Source: Bradyrhizobium lablabi
GTDB taxonomy: Bacteria; Pseudomonadota; Alphaproteobacteria; Rhizobiales; Xanthobacteraceae
Assembly: GCF_001440475.1 (NCBI RefSeq)
Contig: NZ_LLYB01000082.1
Span: 1-64,000, forward strand
Direction of reading: 5' to 3'
Length of the DNA: 64,000 nucleotides
Numbering within the stretch: position 1 is the stretch's first letter; each line of letters starts with the position of its first letter. The notes beneath the pieces are model-generated. The model did no database searches. It worked only from the letters and a program-made list of their open reading frames with translations, and had not been told where the DNA came from. Below, piece by piece: positions 17,576 through 25,673 of this stretch. The translations under genes were made by a program, and so were the position numbers.

Positions 17576-18126
17576 CTAGGGCGCCAGTATAACGTTGGCG
17601 ATCGCCTGGCAGACGTCTTCACGCACCTGCGGATTGAGCATCGTATCTCGATCCTTGTCGTGCGCGATGAAGCCCAGCTCGATCAACACGGCAGGTCCCT
17701 TGAACTTCAGGACGGCAAGATCGGTCCGCTCCTTGATTTTGCGGTCCTTCAAGTTCATGATCTTGAGCAGAGCGTCCTGCATCTTTTGCGCCAGTTGTTT
17801 GTGCTTGGGCGCGCCATAGAGCACCTCGAAGCCGTTGGCGTCGTCGCTGTCGGCGTCATTGACGTCGATCGAAACAAAGCGTTCGCAACTGGCATTTTGG
17901 CATTCCTGGCGCGTTCCCCGACCGGCGCGTGGTCGGTGCCGTCATCACGCGTCATGAATACATCGTTCCCGCGCGCACGCAGCACGTCTTTCAACGTAAG
18001 TCCGTACTTGAGCACGATATCGGACTCCCGAAACAGAAAGCCGTTTTCGGTGTGGGTGCAGCCGCTGTCAAACACGCCAGGCCTGCGGTTGCTCATGCCA
18101 TGACCTGGATCAACACAGATTTTCAT
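17576..18126 (-). pseudogene. N-acetylmuramoyl-L-alanine amidase (Amidase_3) with frameshift
   Basis: Translation starts well (AGGAG six bases before the ATG at 18126) and gives MKICVDPGHGMSNRRPG, with the first zinc-ligand His, and RESDIVLKYGLTLKDVL. At an A-run at 17895-17898 the frame is lost. The rest of the domain continues in another frame (ASCERFVSIDVND, then FKGPAVLIELGFIAHDKDRD with the catalytic Glu) to a stop at 17576. One missing base in the A-run explains it. The family's second zinc His is also replaced by Asp (codon 17864-17866). The enzyme would cleave peptide stems from peptidoglycan. It is probably inactive unless the base is a sequencing error. Confidence 0.82.
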
Positions 18127-18313
18127 TGTGCACTCCTGAAATATTGATTGTTTAAAATCGGTTCTGGAAAGGCGCCTGTCGCGACGCCGATCAAATCACA
18201 ACTTGTTCTATAGCGGCCGCAGTGTGCTTGTTCGTATGGATCATGCAGCGCATTCACGGATGCTGCGCTGCCCACGCGCCGTCGTGCAAGGCTTGGACGG
18301 CGAAACGGTCGCC
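18127..18313. other. Gap between amidase and SH3-domain gene
   Basis: The 187 bases upstream of the amidase start hold its ribosome site and an AT-rich stretch with TTGTTTAAAATCGG near 18147, a plausible promoter region. No gene is seen here on either strand. Confidence 0.4.
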
Positions 18314-19282
18314 TCAACTGCAGTTCGTCACCTGGTTCGAGCACAGCGCGCGCCACCAGCCGCGCACGCCGTCGTGACTTTCGACGAGGCCCCAGTGCCC
18401 GCTGCAGGCGAAGATGCGTTTTGGGCCGCCGTCGGTATCGAGCGTGCCGCCGAGCTTGCGCCCCGCTGGTGTCCACTTCGCATCGACGTAGGGTGCCTGG
18501 AACAGCCCGCCCATGCGCGTGCTGCCATTGGCGTAATTCGCGCCAACCTTGCTGGCGGCGACCCAGCCGCGTCCGGCATAGGGCTTTGGCGCGTTGCGCG
18601 GGTAGAATTTCTCGTCCTCATATTCCTTGCCGGGAGGCTTCGCGCCCTCGATCAGGAACCAGCCGTCCTTGAAGCCGATGATGCGGAATTCGGTCAGCCA
18701 GCCGCCTTCGGGCGTGTTCTCGCGGCCGCCCATCTTCAGCCGGTAGGGCGGGGGCAGCGTGCCGAGCACGCGCGCTTTCACCGATGGCTCGGCGCGTACG
18801 TTGAGGCCCTTGGGATCGCGGTCTTCCGACCACGCGCCGAGACTGCAGGGCTCGGTACCCTCGGGGAGTTTTGCCCGGCCGGCCGAAAGTTCACTGTCGA
18901 GTTTGTCGAACTCGCGCTCCTGGCCATCCGGATCGGTCATGGTGGTGTCGCGATTGCCGCGCGTCGGGTCTTTGCGCGGCCGCATCTCGGCGGACAACGC
19001 GCGCAGCCCGCTATCGCCCTTGGTCAGCCTGACGACGAGCGCCTGCCGCGGCGCGAATGCACTGGCCGGAGATTTCGGATCGTTTGCGCTGGCGGGATAG
19101 ATCGCGAGATAGCCGGTCATCGCGGCTTCGTCGGTGCGATAGGCGTCGCCTGCGATGTAGCCCGGCGGCACCAGCGCGAGCGCGCTGATGCGCCAAGCCG
19201 GTTCAGGCTCTGGCGTTTGCGCGATCGCCGCGCCCGCCAGCGAGGCGAGAGCGGCGATCGAAAGCAAAGTTATTTTGTGCAT
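18314..19282 (-). CDS. Exported protein with bacterial SH3-like domain
   Basis: The 322-residue protein has a signal peptide cut near AIAQ (residue 22). After a region unlike known families (about 30-150) comes a bacterial SH3-type segment (LNVRAEPSVKARVLGTLPPP at about 170-190) with a conserved-looking extension (GWFLIEGAKPPG, GRGWVAASKVG). It ends with a Cys-rich part (FACSGHWGLVESHDG, ALCSNQVTNCS). SH3b domains usually bind cell-wall peptides. No clear ribosome site precedes it. It is last in a same-strand run that begins at the carotenoid oxygenase. Confidence 0.72.
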   Translation of the reverse strand: MHKITLLSIAALASLAGAAIAQTPEPEPAWRISALALVPPGYIAGDAYRTDEAAMTGYLAIYPASANDPKSPASAFAPRQALVVRLTKGDSGLRALSAEMRPRKDPTRGNRDTTMTDPDGQEREFDKLDSELSAGRAKLPEGTEPCSLGAWSEDRDPKGLNVRAEPSVKARVLGTLPPPYRLKMGGRENTPEGGWLTEFRIIGFKDGWFLIEGAKPPGKEYEDEKFYPRNAPKPYAGRGWVAASKVGANYANGSTRMGGLFQAPYVDAKWTPAGRKLGGTLDTDGGPKRIFACSGHWGLVESHDGVRGWWRALCSNQVTNCS

Positions 19283-19320
19283 GGGAGAACGAAGAGGCGT
19301 CTCGGCCTCCTCGCCATGGC

Positions 19321-19617
19321 TCAGGCCCGCGACCCCGTGAAGGGAAAGCTGCCCATCGGGCCGATGCCCATTTCGCCGGACATGGTGTCGCCGGAAACCT
19401 TTCCAATGAACTCGAGGGTTAACGGCATCGGGTTGGTGATCGAGACCTTCCAGTTGACGGCGTCGCCGCTGATGGCGCCGTCGAAGATTTCGGTGGAATT
19501 GCCGTCGGCGCCCTGCGTGCCCGTCAGCGTACCGCCGGAGGCCAACAGGGTCAGTGTTGCCTTGCGCTCGCCCATCGGCGTGCTCATGGTGAGGTTCCAG
19601 TTTCCATCCACGGCCAT
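19321..19617 (-). CDS. Small beta-rich protein of unknown function
   Basis: The 98-residue protein is chosen by its strong site GGGGAG before the ATG at 19617. It has alternating short strands (NWNLTMSTPMGERKATLTLL, GNSTEIFDGAISGDAVNWKV, GKVSGDTMSGEM) like a small beta-barrel or lipocalin-like fold. It has no signal peptide. It lies 128 bases downstream of the YciB gene on the same strand and may belong to the same transcript. I do not recognise a named family with certainty. Confidence 0.72.
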   Translation of the reverse strand: MAVDGNWNLTMSTPMGERKATLTLLASGGTLTGTQGADGNSTEIFDGAISGDAVNWKVSITNPMPLTLEFIGKVSGDTMSGEMGIGPMGSFPFTGSRA

Positions 19618-19745
19618 CTTTATCTCCCCGACATTTCTTCCCGGCAAACCGGAATGGCTTGCGAGATCCGCTAAACTAGATCGGCGGTATAGCCTATCTC
19701 GCCACACAAGCCCAACCGTCTCAAGCGTCCTTTTGACGCGTATTT

Positions 19746-20303
19746 TCAGGCGCGCTGGGCGGCAGCGCGAATCCGGCTGCCGACCAGAATACGAAACGCG
19801 ATGTATTGAATTGCGAAGGCGGCAATCTTGGCGCCGACCAGCACGACCGTCACATAGAACGTCCACAGCTTCATGTCTCCGGTCATCGCAACGCCGATGG
19901 TACCGGCGGCGAGCGCGAAGCACAGCGCGGCCCAGGCATAGCCCGCGAAGGTGACGTATTCGGGAATGGTCTGCGACACGATCGGCGGCATGTAACGGAG
20001 CATCCAGCCGCGCTTGAGCATGATGAGGCCGATCGCGAAATGCCCGATCGCGGGTTTCGCCAGAACGAAGCGGGGGTCGTGCGTCAGAAGCGTCGCGCTG
20101 CCGAGCACGATGACGAGCGCAAGGCTCGCCCACGTCATGTAGCCGAGCTCCTTGCCCTTGATGCGGAAGTAGATCACCTGGCCTACTGCGCCTGCGATCG
20201 CCACGCCTGTTGCCAGCAGGACGTTGTCGGTCGCGAGATAGATCGCAATGAACACGATGGTGGAGAAAAAATCGGCGCCCAGTCTGGCGAATACGTCCTT
20301 CAT
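19746..20303 (-). CDS. YciB/IspZ-family inner membrane protein
   Basis: The 185-residue protein has about five membrane helices and the septation-protein-A pattern: FFSTIVFIAIYLATDNVLLA near the start, VGQVIYFRIKGKELGYMTW, and FAIGLIMLKRGWMLRYMPP. Family members affect envelope integrity and septation. The start is 20303. It follows the 192-residue membrane protein by 43 bases, downstream of the double operator at 20944-21015. Being under a TetR-type operator suggests a specialised paralogue and not the housekeeping copy. Confidence 0.8.
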   Translation of the reverse strand: MKDVFARLGADFFSTIVFIAIYLATDNVLLATGVAIAGAVGQVIYFRIKGKELGYMTWASLALVIVLGSATLLTHDPRFVLAKPAIGHFAIGLIMLKRGWMLRYMPPIVSQTIPEYVTFAGYAWAALCFALAAGTIGVAMTGDMKLWTFYVTVVLVGAKIAAFAIQYIAFRILVGSRIRAAAQRA

Positions 20304-20346
20304 CGTCTTGCTCTCTGTTGATCGTGTTGCGGATACAAAGTCTGGC

Positions 20347-20925
20347 TCAGTTGGTGCCGGGCAGGGCGTTCGCAGGCGGCGCACCATACTTCGCCTTGCG
20401 ATATTGTGGATACCATGTCGTGAAGAAGGCGGCGCTGTTGCGGGCGGCAAAGGCGACCACGAGGCTGGACCAGATCGGCAGGCCGGGCACATAGATCGCG
20501 AGCGCGTTGCCGATGATCATCAGCACGAACGCGCCATTCCAGGCCCAGGTGATGAGATACACCGCCTTTAGAAACCCGGGCAGCTTTGCCGTCTCGGCAT
20601 CGACCTCCTCAAGCGCATATTGCATGATGAACGGCTTGCGGATGATCAGCGAGCCCAGCGAAATCGCGAGCACGCCGACATCCACCGTCAGCTTGACGGC
20701 CGAATGGCTGAGGTTCGGATCGAGCAGCGCGACATAGGCGCCGAGCGTGACGAACACGACGACCGAGCCCGCGCCGAGCATCTTGATCGAGCGGCCGCGA
20801 TAAACGTCGATGCCGATGACGGCGAGACAGATCGCGGCCGACGTGAACAGGCTGATCTCGGCCGAAGTCACCAGCATCAGCAGGGTGAATGACCCGAAGG
20901 GGGCGAGGATCAGGAAAATGGTCAT
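20347..20925 (-). CDS. Polytopic membrane protein of unknown function
   Basis: The 192-residue protein has five to six hydrophobic helices, with LITWAWNGAFVLMIIGNALA near 125-145 and a polar C-terminus (TTWYPQYRKAKYG). GAGAGG precedes the ATG. It is the first gene after the double operator at 20944-21015 and pairs with the YciB gene, so the two may work as a membrane complex. No transporter family motif is evident. Confidence 0.75.
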   Translation of the reverse strand: MTIFLILAPFGSFTLLMLVTSAEISLFTSAAICLAVIGIDVYRGRSIKMLGAGSVVVFVTLGAYVALLDPNLSHSAVKLTVDVGVLAISLGSLIIRKPFIMQYALEEVDAETAKLPGFLKAVYLITWAWNGAFVLMIIGNALAIYVPGLPIWSSLVVAFAARNSAAFFTTWYPQYRKAKYGAPPANALPGTN

Positions 20926-20943
20926 GGCAACCTCTCGGGACTA

Positions 20944-21015
20944 ATCTTTACATCGTAAAGATACCGTAAGGCTCGGCGCCGGAGTCGTCAAGAAAAATCT
21001 TTACAGTGTCAAAAT
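20944..21015 (-). promoter_or_regulatory. Promoter with two TetR-type operators before the membrane-protein/yciB operon
   Basis: ATCTTTACATCGTAAAGAT at 20944-20962 is a perfect 8-3-8 palindrome. A second, imperfect copy (ATCTTTACAGTGTCAAAAT) is at 20997-21015. On the minus strand TTGACG (20986-20991), a 17-base spacer and TACGGT (20963-20968) form a sigma70-like promoter between them, its -10 directly abutting the downstream operator. The same arrangement occurs at 23053-23125 next to the tetR gene. Confidence 0.82.
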
Positions 21016-21079
21016 GAGTTTGGGAGGACGATTAAAAATCTTGTATTTGCAATGGCATGAGGCTGAATTTGGGTCGGGC

Positions 21080-21487
21080 CTATCCAGCAAGCAGGGCGCG
21101 CAACAGGATCGTCAGGGCGCAGGCGAGCAGTAAAACCAGTGTGATCGTGATGCCGCCAACGCGGCCGATGCGGAATTGCAGCGTATTGGGCGCGGCGTAC
21201 ATGCCGAGTGGGTGCAACAGCCGCGACACCAGCAGCGCGCCCATCAACAGATGCACCCATATGGGCGCCAGACCGGACATCTCCAGCATCGCCACCATCA
21301 GCGTGATGATCGGGACATATTCGATGAAGTTGGCGTGCGCGCGGATCGCGCTGCGCAGTTGCTGACTGCCATTGTCGCCGAAGGCGGCCCGGTCGCGCTG
21401 GCGCAGCCGCCCGACCTGGACGGCGAGGACGGTGTAGAGCAGGGCGAGGAGGGCGAGATAGATGGCAGTGATCGAGGGTAGGTGCAT
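21080..21487 (-). CDS. MAPEG-family membrane protein
   Basis: The 135-residue protein has four membrane helices and the MAPEG signature: LQVGRLRQRDRAAFGD-like loop, LRSAIRAHANFIEYVPI with the RAHANFxE core, and HPLGMYAAP. Eukaryotic relatives conjugate glutathione to lipophilic compounds, and bacterial roles are little known. GGAGGAGA precedes the ATG. It lies downstream of the carotenoid oxygenase gene with a repeat between, and just upstream of the next operator-controlled promoter. Confidence 0.85.
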   Translation of the reverse strand: MHLPSITAIYLALLALLYTVLAVQVGRLRQRDRAAFGDNGSQQLRSAIRAHANFIEYVPIITLMVAMLEMSGLAPIWVHLLMGALLVSRLLHPLGMYAAPNTLQFRIGRVGGITITLVLLLACALTILLRALLAG

Positions 21488-21504
21488 GGCGTCTCCTCCA
21501 TCAA

Positions 21505-21615
21505 CGGCGTCAGGGCGCGCGTTAGCGCGAACTCAGGTGCGCAGTTTGCGCACCTGAGAATCTCGAGCTTATGACATCTGGATTCCGGTTTCATCGCTGC
21601 GCGATGCCCCGGAAT
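21505..21615. repeat. Dispersed double-hairpin repeat
   Basis: CTCAGGTGCGCA and its exact complement (21532-21558, loop GTT) form a 12-pair hairpin. A second one is built from ATTCCGG (21582-21588) and CCGGAAT (21609-21615) around an inner CATCGC/GCGATG stem. It separates the carotenoid oxygenase gene from the MAPEG gene and would weaken read-through. Similar elements are familiar from Bradyrhizobium. Confidence 0.75.
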
Positions 21616-21627
21616 GACGTGCGGGCC

Positions 21628-23031
21628 TTACTCCGCGCCGACCCAGTTGCCGTGAAAGCCGTCGGGCACGCGGTGGCCGAGATGCACCAGTGCGACGGGG
21701 CCTCCTTCGATGTCCTGCGCGTTGAACACCGCCAGATCGCTGCGGTTTTCGCGCGCGCGCCAGACCGCGGCCAGCAGCCAGCCGTCGCCTTCTGCGGCGT
21801 CGGGTGCGCGCTCCACGAACACCGGTTCGGAAATGGTGTCACCACTGGGCAGCAGATATTTGCCGAGCCGCTTGCCCTTGCCGTCGACATGGACGATGCC
21901 CGACAGCGCGCCGAACATCGGCAGGTCGGGGTTGGCGCAGGCGTACCAGCCGTGGCTGTTGGCGTAGCCCGCGCGGCGATCATCGATGCGCGGGAATTCG
22001 CCGGTGAGATCGTCGAGATAGGTTTGCGTGAAGCGGTCGGTATTGCCTGCGAGGTCGAAGGTCCAGCGGCAGTATCGCGCACGCGATTTCTGCGGGTCGG
22101 TCTTCGAGCCGTCGGGATGCGGGAATAGCGGCGCTTCCTCGAACTGCATCACGTCGGCAATGATGCGGTTGCCTTCCTCCCAGGCATTCATGACGTGGAA
22201 GACGTAGCAGCTCTCGGCGCGGAACCAGACGAGGTCCGCAGGTGAGCCGTTGCGCTTCATGACGCCGACGTAAGCGCCTTTCTCCGGCTCCCAGGCGTAG
22301 GGCGGCTTGCCGCGCATCGCCCGCTCCATGCTGCCGGTGATGGGCAGGATCGGAAACAGCAGGTGATTTTCGGTGACGATGAAGTCGTGCACCATGCTGG
22401 CATAGGGCGCCTCGAAGCGATCGAACCGTGTCACCACACCAGAAGCGTTGACCGAGCCGTAGGAGAGGGCAGGCGTGAGAGGGCCTGCGGCGTTGTAGCC
22501 GAAGAAAACCATCTCGCCGGTGACGGGATCGATCTTGGGATGCGCGGTGAACGGTCCCTTGATGGCACCCTTGTAGTCGCAATAGCCGAGACGATCGAGC
22601 GTGCCGGGCTCGATCTCGGTCGGCAGGTGACCTTCCTCGAGCGCCAGCAGTTTGCCGCCGTGGAAGATGATGTTGGTGTTGGCGACGCCGCCGTCATCGG
22701 TAATCCCTGCCGGCGCACCCGGCAGCTTGCGGCCGAAGCCGCCGAACAGCGCGCGGCCGGCATCGTGCTCGGCCAGCCATTTCGGGGTGCGGACCCAGCG
22801 GTTGCGATAGCTGGCGCGGCCGTTCTCCAGATGGAAGGCGTGCAGCATGCCGTCGCCGACGAACCAGTGCGCGCCTGGCGCATCGAATTGCGGGTTGGGA
22901 CCGTTGCGATAGAGCGTGCCGTTGAGCTCGCGCGGCAATTCGCCTGATACCTTGAGAAGTGGCGCGTCGCATTCCATCGGAATCGGCGCAAGATTGGGCC
23001 GGGTCATCTCGGTCGTCACCTGGTCGAGCAT
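21628..23031 (-). CDS. Carotenoid-cleavage-type oxygenase (RPE65/CCD family)
   Basis: The 467-residue protein has the four iron-binding histidines of the family: H164 (FTAHPKIDP), H215 (MVHDFIVTENHLLFP), H279 (CYVFHVMNAWEE) and H460 (PDGFHGNW). Its opening ELNGTLYRNGPNPQF is the usual one. Such enzymes split conjugated double bases-type bonds of carotenoids, apocarotenoids or stilbenes with oxygen. Here the substrate is unknown, and no carotenoid synthesis genes lie nearby. It is divergent from tetR, and a double operator overlaps its promoter. Confidence 0.92.
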   Translation of the reverse strand: MLDQVTTEMTRPNLAPIPMECDAPLLKVSGELPRELNGTLYRNGPNPQFDAPGAHWFVGDGMLHAFHLENGRASYRNRWVRTPKWLAEHDAGRALFGGFGRKLPGAPAGITDDGGVANTNIIFHGGKLLALEEGHLPTEIEPGTLDRLGYCDYKGAIKGPFTAHPKIDPVTGEMVFFGYNAAGPLTPALSYGSVNASGVVTRFDRFEAPYASMVHDFIVTENHLLFPILPITGSMERAMRGKPPYAWEPEKGAYVGVMKRNGSPADLVWFRAESCYVFHVMNAWEEGNRIIADVMQFEEAPLFPHPDGSKTDPQKSRARYCRWTFDLAGNTDRFTQTYLDDLTGEFPRIDDRRAGYANSHGWYACANPDLPMFGALSGIVHVDGKGKRLGKYLLPSGDTISEPVFVERAPDAAEGDGWLLAAVWRARENRSDLAVFNAQDIEGGPVALVHLGHRVPDGFHGNWVGAE

Positions 23032-23052
23032 TCCACATCTCCTCCGGTTTTA

Positions 23053-23125
23053 ATCTTTACATCGTAAAGATACCAGTAGGCATGTTGCGAGACGCCGTCA
23101 AGCAAAATCTTTACAGTGTAAAAAT
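23053..23125. promoter_or_regulatory. Divergent promoter with two TetR-type operators
   Basis: ATCTTTACATCGTAAAGAT (23053-23071, perfect palindrome) and ATCTTTACAGTGTAAAAAT (23107-23125) lie 54 bases apart, between the oxygenase gene and tetR. On the minus strand TTGACG (23096-23101), 17 bases and TACTGG (23073-23078) fit a promoter for the oxygenase, framed by the operators. The second operator ends 19 bases before the tetR start, so autoregulation is likely. Confidence 0.85.
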
Positions 23126-23144
23126 TGCGGCTATAAGGATTCGC

Positions 23145-23879
23145 ATGGCCAGAGCATCGCGAGAAACCAGACCGAACCGTCCCGCCGCCAAGCGCAGGCC
23201 TGCAAGGGCCGTGACCGAAAGGCCGGCCAATCGCCGGCGCCGGCCGGCAGGCGAAACCCCTTATCATCACGGCGACCTGCATGACGCCTTGCTGGCCGCG
23301 GCCGAGCGGGTGCTGGAGCGTGATGGTCTGCCGGGGCTTACCCTGCGGGCGGTGGCGCGCGAGGCCGGCGTGTCGCATGCGGCGCCAACCCATCATTTCG
23401 GCGATCTTACCGGCCTCTTGAGTGAACTCGCCGCCATCGGCTTCCGCAGGTTCAATGAGGCGATGGTCGCGGCGGGCAACACTGAAACTTTCCCGCTGAT
23501 GAAGGCGATGGCGCGCGCCAAGGCCTATGTCGCCTATGCGCAGGCGCGTCCCGGCATGTACGGGCTGATGTTCCGCACCGAGCGGCTCGACATGACACGG
23601 CCCTCGCTGCACGAAGCGGCGACCGCCTCGTTCGAAGGATTGGCGACCGCAGTAAGCCTCAGCCGCAACGAGAAGCTCACGGGCGAAGCGCTGGAGGCAT
23701 TATCGCTCGACCAGGCTGCGGCGATTGCGCGGGCGTGGTCGCTGGTGCACGGCTTCACCACGCTGCTGCTTGATGGGCGGCTGAAAGACATCATGCACCG
23801 GCTGCCCGATGGTACCGGGGTCGAGCAACTCCTGGACGCAATGTTGCGTTCGACGGTGCCGCGACCGCCAGTGGTGTAG
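23145..23879 (+). CDS. TetR-family transcriptional regulator
   Basis: The 244-residue protein has an unusually basic 35-residue N-terminal arm (RPNRPAAKRRPARAV, RRRRPAG). A TetR helix-turn-helix follows (HHGDLHDALLAAAERVLERD, LTLRAVAREAGVSHAAPTHHFGDLTGLL at about 42-90), then a helical ligand domain. AAGGA precedes the ATG at 23145. It is divergent from the oxygenase gene with a pair of palindromes between. It probably represses the oxygenase, itself with DUF4188, and the 192-residue/YciB operon until a ligand binds. Confidence 0.9.
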   Translation: MARASRETRPNRPAAKRRPARAVTERPANRRRRPAGETPYHHGDLHDALLAAAERVLERDGLPGLTLRAVAREAGVSHAAPTHHFGDLTGLLSELAAIGFRRFNEAMVAAGNTETFPLMKAMARAKAYVAYAQARPGMYGLMFRTERLDMTRPSLHEAATASFEGLATAVSLSRNEKLTGEALEALSLDQAAAIARAWSLVHGFTTLLLDGRLKDIMHRLPDGTGVEQLLDAMLRSTVPRPPVV

Positions 23880-23908
23880 CGCAGGCGCGCTTTTACGCGA
23901 AAACGGGG

Positions 23909-24403
23909 ATGGCCATGAGCAACGTGATCCCGCAACGCATGACGGCACGGATCGAGGGCGATTTTGTCGTCTTCCTGATCGGCATGCGCATCAACAGGCC
24001 CTGGAAGATATGGAAATGGGCGCCCGTTGCCCGACAGATGCCGCGGATGCTCGCTGAACTGGCCGCGCAGCCCGAACTCGGATTGCTGCACGCGAGGACG
24101 CATTTCGGACTACCCAACATTCTGGTGGTGCAGTATTGGCGCAGCTTCGAGCATTTGCATCATTATGCGACCGGCGCGAATGCCTTGCACCTTCCGGCCT
24201 GGCAGGCGTTCAACCGTGCCGTCGGCAGCAACGGCGATGTCGGGATCTGGCACGAAAGCTATCTGGTGAAAGACGGCGCCTATGAGAGCGTCTACAACAA
24301 CATGCCGCCTTACGGCCTTGGCGTTGCGGGCTCGCTGCAGCCGGCGCAGGGCCGGATGAAATCCGCAAGAGGCCGGCTGGGTCAGCCGGAAATTGCCGGG
24401 TGA
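23909..24403 (+). CDS. DUF4188-family protein
   Basis: The 164-residue protein has the family's layout: an early FVVFLIGMRINRPWKIWKWA, then THFGLPNILVVQYWRSFEHLHHYA, and a late VGIWHESYLVKDGAYESVYNNMPPYGL. It is a compact alpha/beta fold related to small heme or monooxygenase-like proteins, and the activity is not established. It starts 29 bases after tetR, so the two are likely co-transcribed. A second ATG at 23915 fits GGGGAT better. Context suggests a role with the carotenoid-type oxygenase. Confidence 0.82.
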   Translation: MAMSNVIPQRMTARIEGDFVVFLIGMRINRPWKIWKWAPVARQMPRMLAELAAQPELGLLHARTHFGLPNILVVQYWRSFEHLHHYATGANALHLPAWQAFNRAVGSNGDVGIWHESYLVKDGAYESVYNNMPPYGLGVAGSLQPAQGRMKSARGRLGQPEIAG

Positions 24404-24440
24404 ATTTTCGACGGCTGTAGCCGCTATCGCAACATGCCGC

Positions 24441-24788
24441 TCAGCAGTTTTGGCAGATCTTGATTTGCCGCTTTAATCTTGCGTCGGCCTCGGGGTCTTC
24501 ATTGGGCAGGCGCGTCCACTCTTCGTAGGCCGATTTGGCTGTGGTCTCTTTCCGCGGGCTATCGTTCAGCGGGCCGAGGATGATCTCGCGATCGCGATTG
24601 CGCGCGGCTGTCCTTCGCTTCGGCTTGGCTGCTCCGGCTTGCTCGCCATCCGCGGTCGGCGGTTCACCCAGGCCGTCCCAGGCGATTGGCGCGCCGGTGG
24701 CCGTCGGCGTCGAACAGCCGGTGCCGGAAGCGCAGCAGCCGGAGAGGGCGGAGCCAAGGAGGAGGAGAGCCAGGAGTTTTATGTGCAT
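24441..24788 (-). CDS. Small predicted lipoprotein
   Basis: The 115-residue product begins with a lipoprotein signal ending LSGC (Cys near residue 17), followed by two more early cysteines. It continues with a Lys/Arg patch (AAKPKRRTAARNRDRE) and ends with paired cysteines (KICQNC). The ATG at 24788 puts the signal at the very start; the longer frame to 24839 would bury it. No domain is recognised. It is convergent with the DUF4188 gene. Confidence 0.6.
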   Translation of the reverse strand: MHIKLLALLLLGSALSGCCASGTGCSTPTATGAPIAWDGLGEPPTADGEQAGAAKPKRRTAARNRDREIILGPLNDSPRKETTAKSAYEEWTRLPNEDPEADARLKRQIKICQNC

Positions 24789-24895
24789 CGCTGCCCCAAG
24801 TGCGCCGTGAAAGAATATGGCTTGATAAGCAATAAGCACTCAAACCTTAAGCTTTGACGTTAATGCGGCGAAAACAGGCCGGGTAGCCGGCTTCA

Positions 24896-25519
24896 TCAGC
24901 GCTTCGCAAGGCCCACGGCCGCGCCTTTTTCGCCGATTACCTTCACTTCGTCCTTGCCGCATTTGAAATCGCGGGCGAATTCGTCTGCGGCCTGGCGGGC
25001 GAGCTCGTTGGCATTGCGGTTGGCCTGGCCATCGATATAGGCGACATGGCAGACCGGCCCTGGCGGCAGCCGGGTCACGGCGAGCATCGGCTTGCTGGTC
25101 GGGTTTCCTGTCTTCTTGTCGGGATTATCGATGTCGGCGATCAGCCAGCGCTGAATGATGGCGAAGGGCTTGCCGTCGACAGCCCGCCATTCGACGGTGT
25201 TGGCGGTGGAATTGAACGGACCGAACCCGCTCTCGGCGGCCGGTTCCTTGGCGGCAGCCTCGCGGGTACGTCCAACCGAGACGGTTTGGCGCAGGTCGCC
25301 CTCGCTGATCACCACCACCAGCCCGGATTGGCCGGGGCACACCTGCGTGCTGTCGTCCTGGGCGCCCGGTTTGCCGATCGTGCGGCAGTCCTTTGGCGCG
25401 GTCGAGGTGTAGCTGCTGCTGAATGTTTGGGCGTTGGCCGGTAAAATCAGGCCAAATGCAGCGACGAAGAGCGCTGTGGCGGCTGGCACTGCGAGCTGTC
25501 GATGGGGGAGGGGTTTCAT
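24896..25519 (-). CDS. Exported protein of unknown function
   Basis: The 207-residue protein has a signal peptide cut after LPANA (about residue 30) and four cysteines in the mature part (KDCRTIG, TQVCPG, PVCHVAYIDG, DFKCGKDE). The central VEWRAVDGKPFAIIQRWLIA suggests a beta-rich periplasmic domain. GAGAAG stands before the ATG at 25519. No family is recognised. It is divergent from the SET-domain gene, with 154 bases between. Confidence 0.72.
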   Translation of the reverse strand: MKPLPHRQLAVPAATALFVAAFGLILPANAQTFSSSYTSTAPKDCRTIGKPGAQDDSTQVCPGQSGLVVVISEGDLRQTVSVGRTREAAAKEPAAESGFGPFNSTANTVEWRAVDGKPFAIIQRWLIADIDNPDKKTGNPTSKPMLAVTRLPPGPVCHVAYIDGQANRNANELARQAADEFARDFKCGKDEVKVIGEKGAAVGLAKR

Positions 25520-25673
25520 TTGCACTTCTCGCGTGGAACTTATCGGGTCAGACGGCCGCAATCTGGGGAAGGTTCAAGGCGAATGTGCGAAACACCTGAC
25601 AATGTCGCGGAATCGTCCTAGAAGGGCGGCTTCGCGATTCCTCGTTTCCCGAGCGTGCAGTCATTCAATCGTC

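Noticed and set aside
17880..17900. Programmed frameshift in the amidase gene
   Set aside because: The A-run is only four bases, there is no stimulatory structure seen nearby, and a metal ligand is also changed. Decay is simpler.
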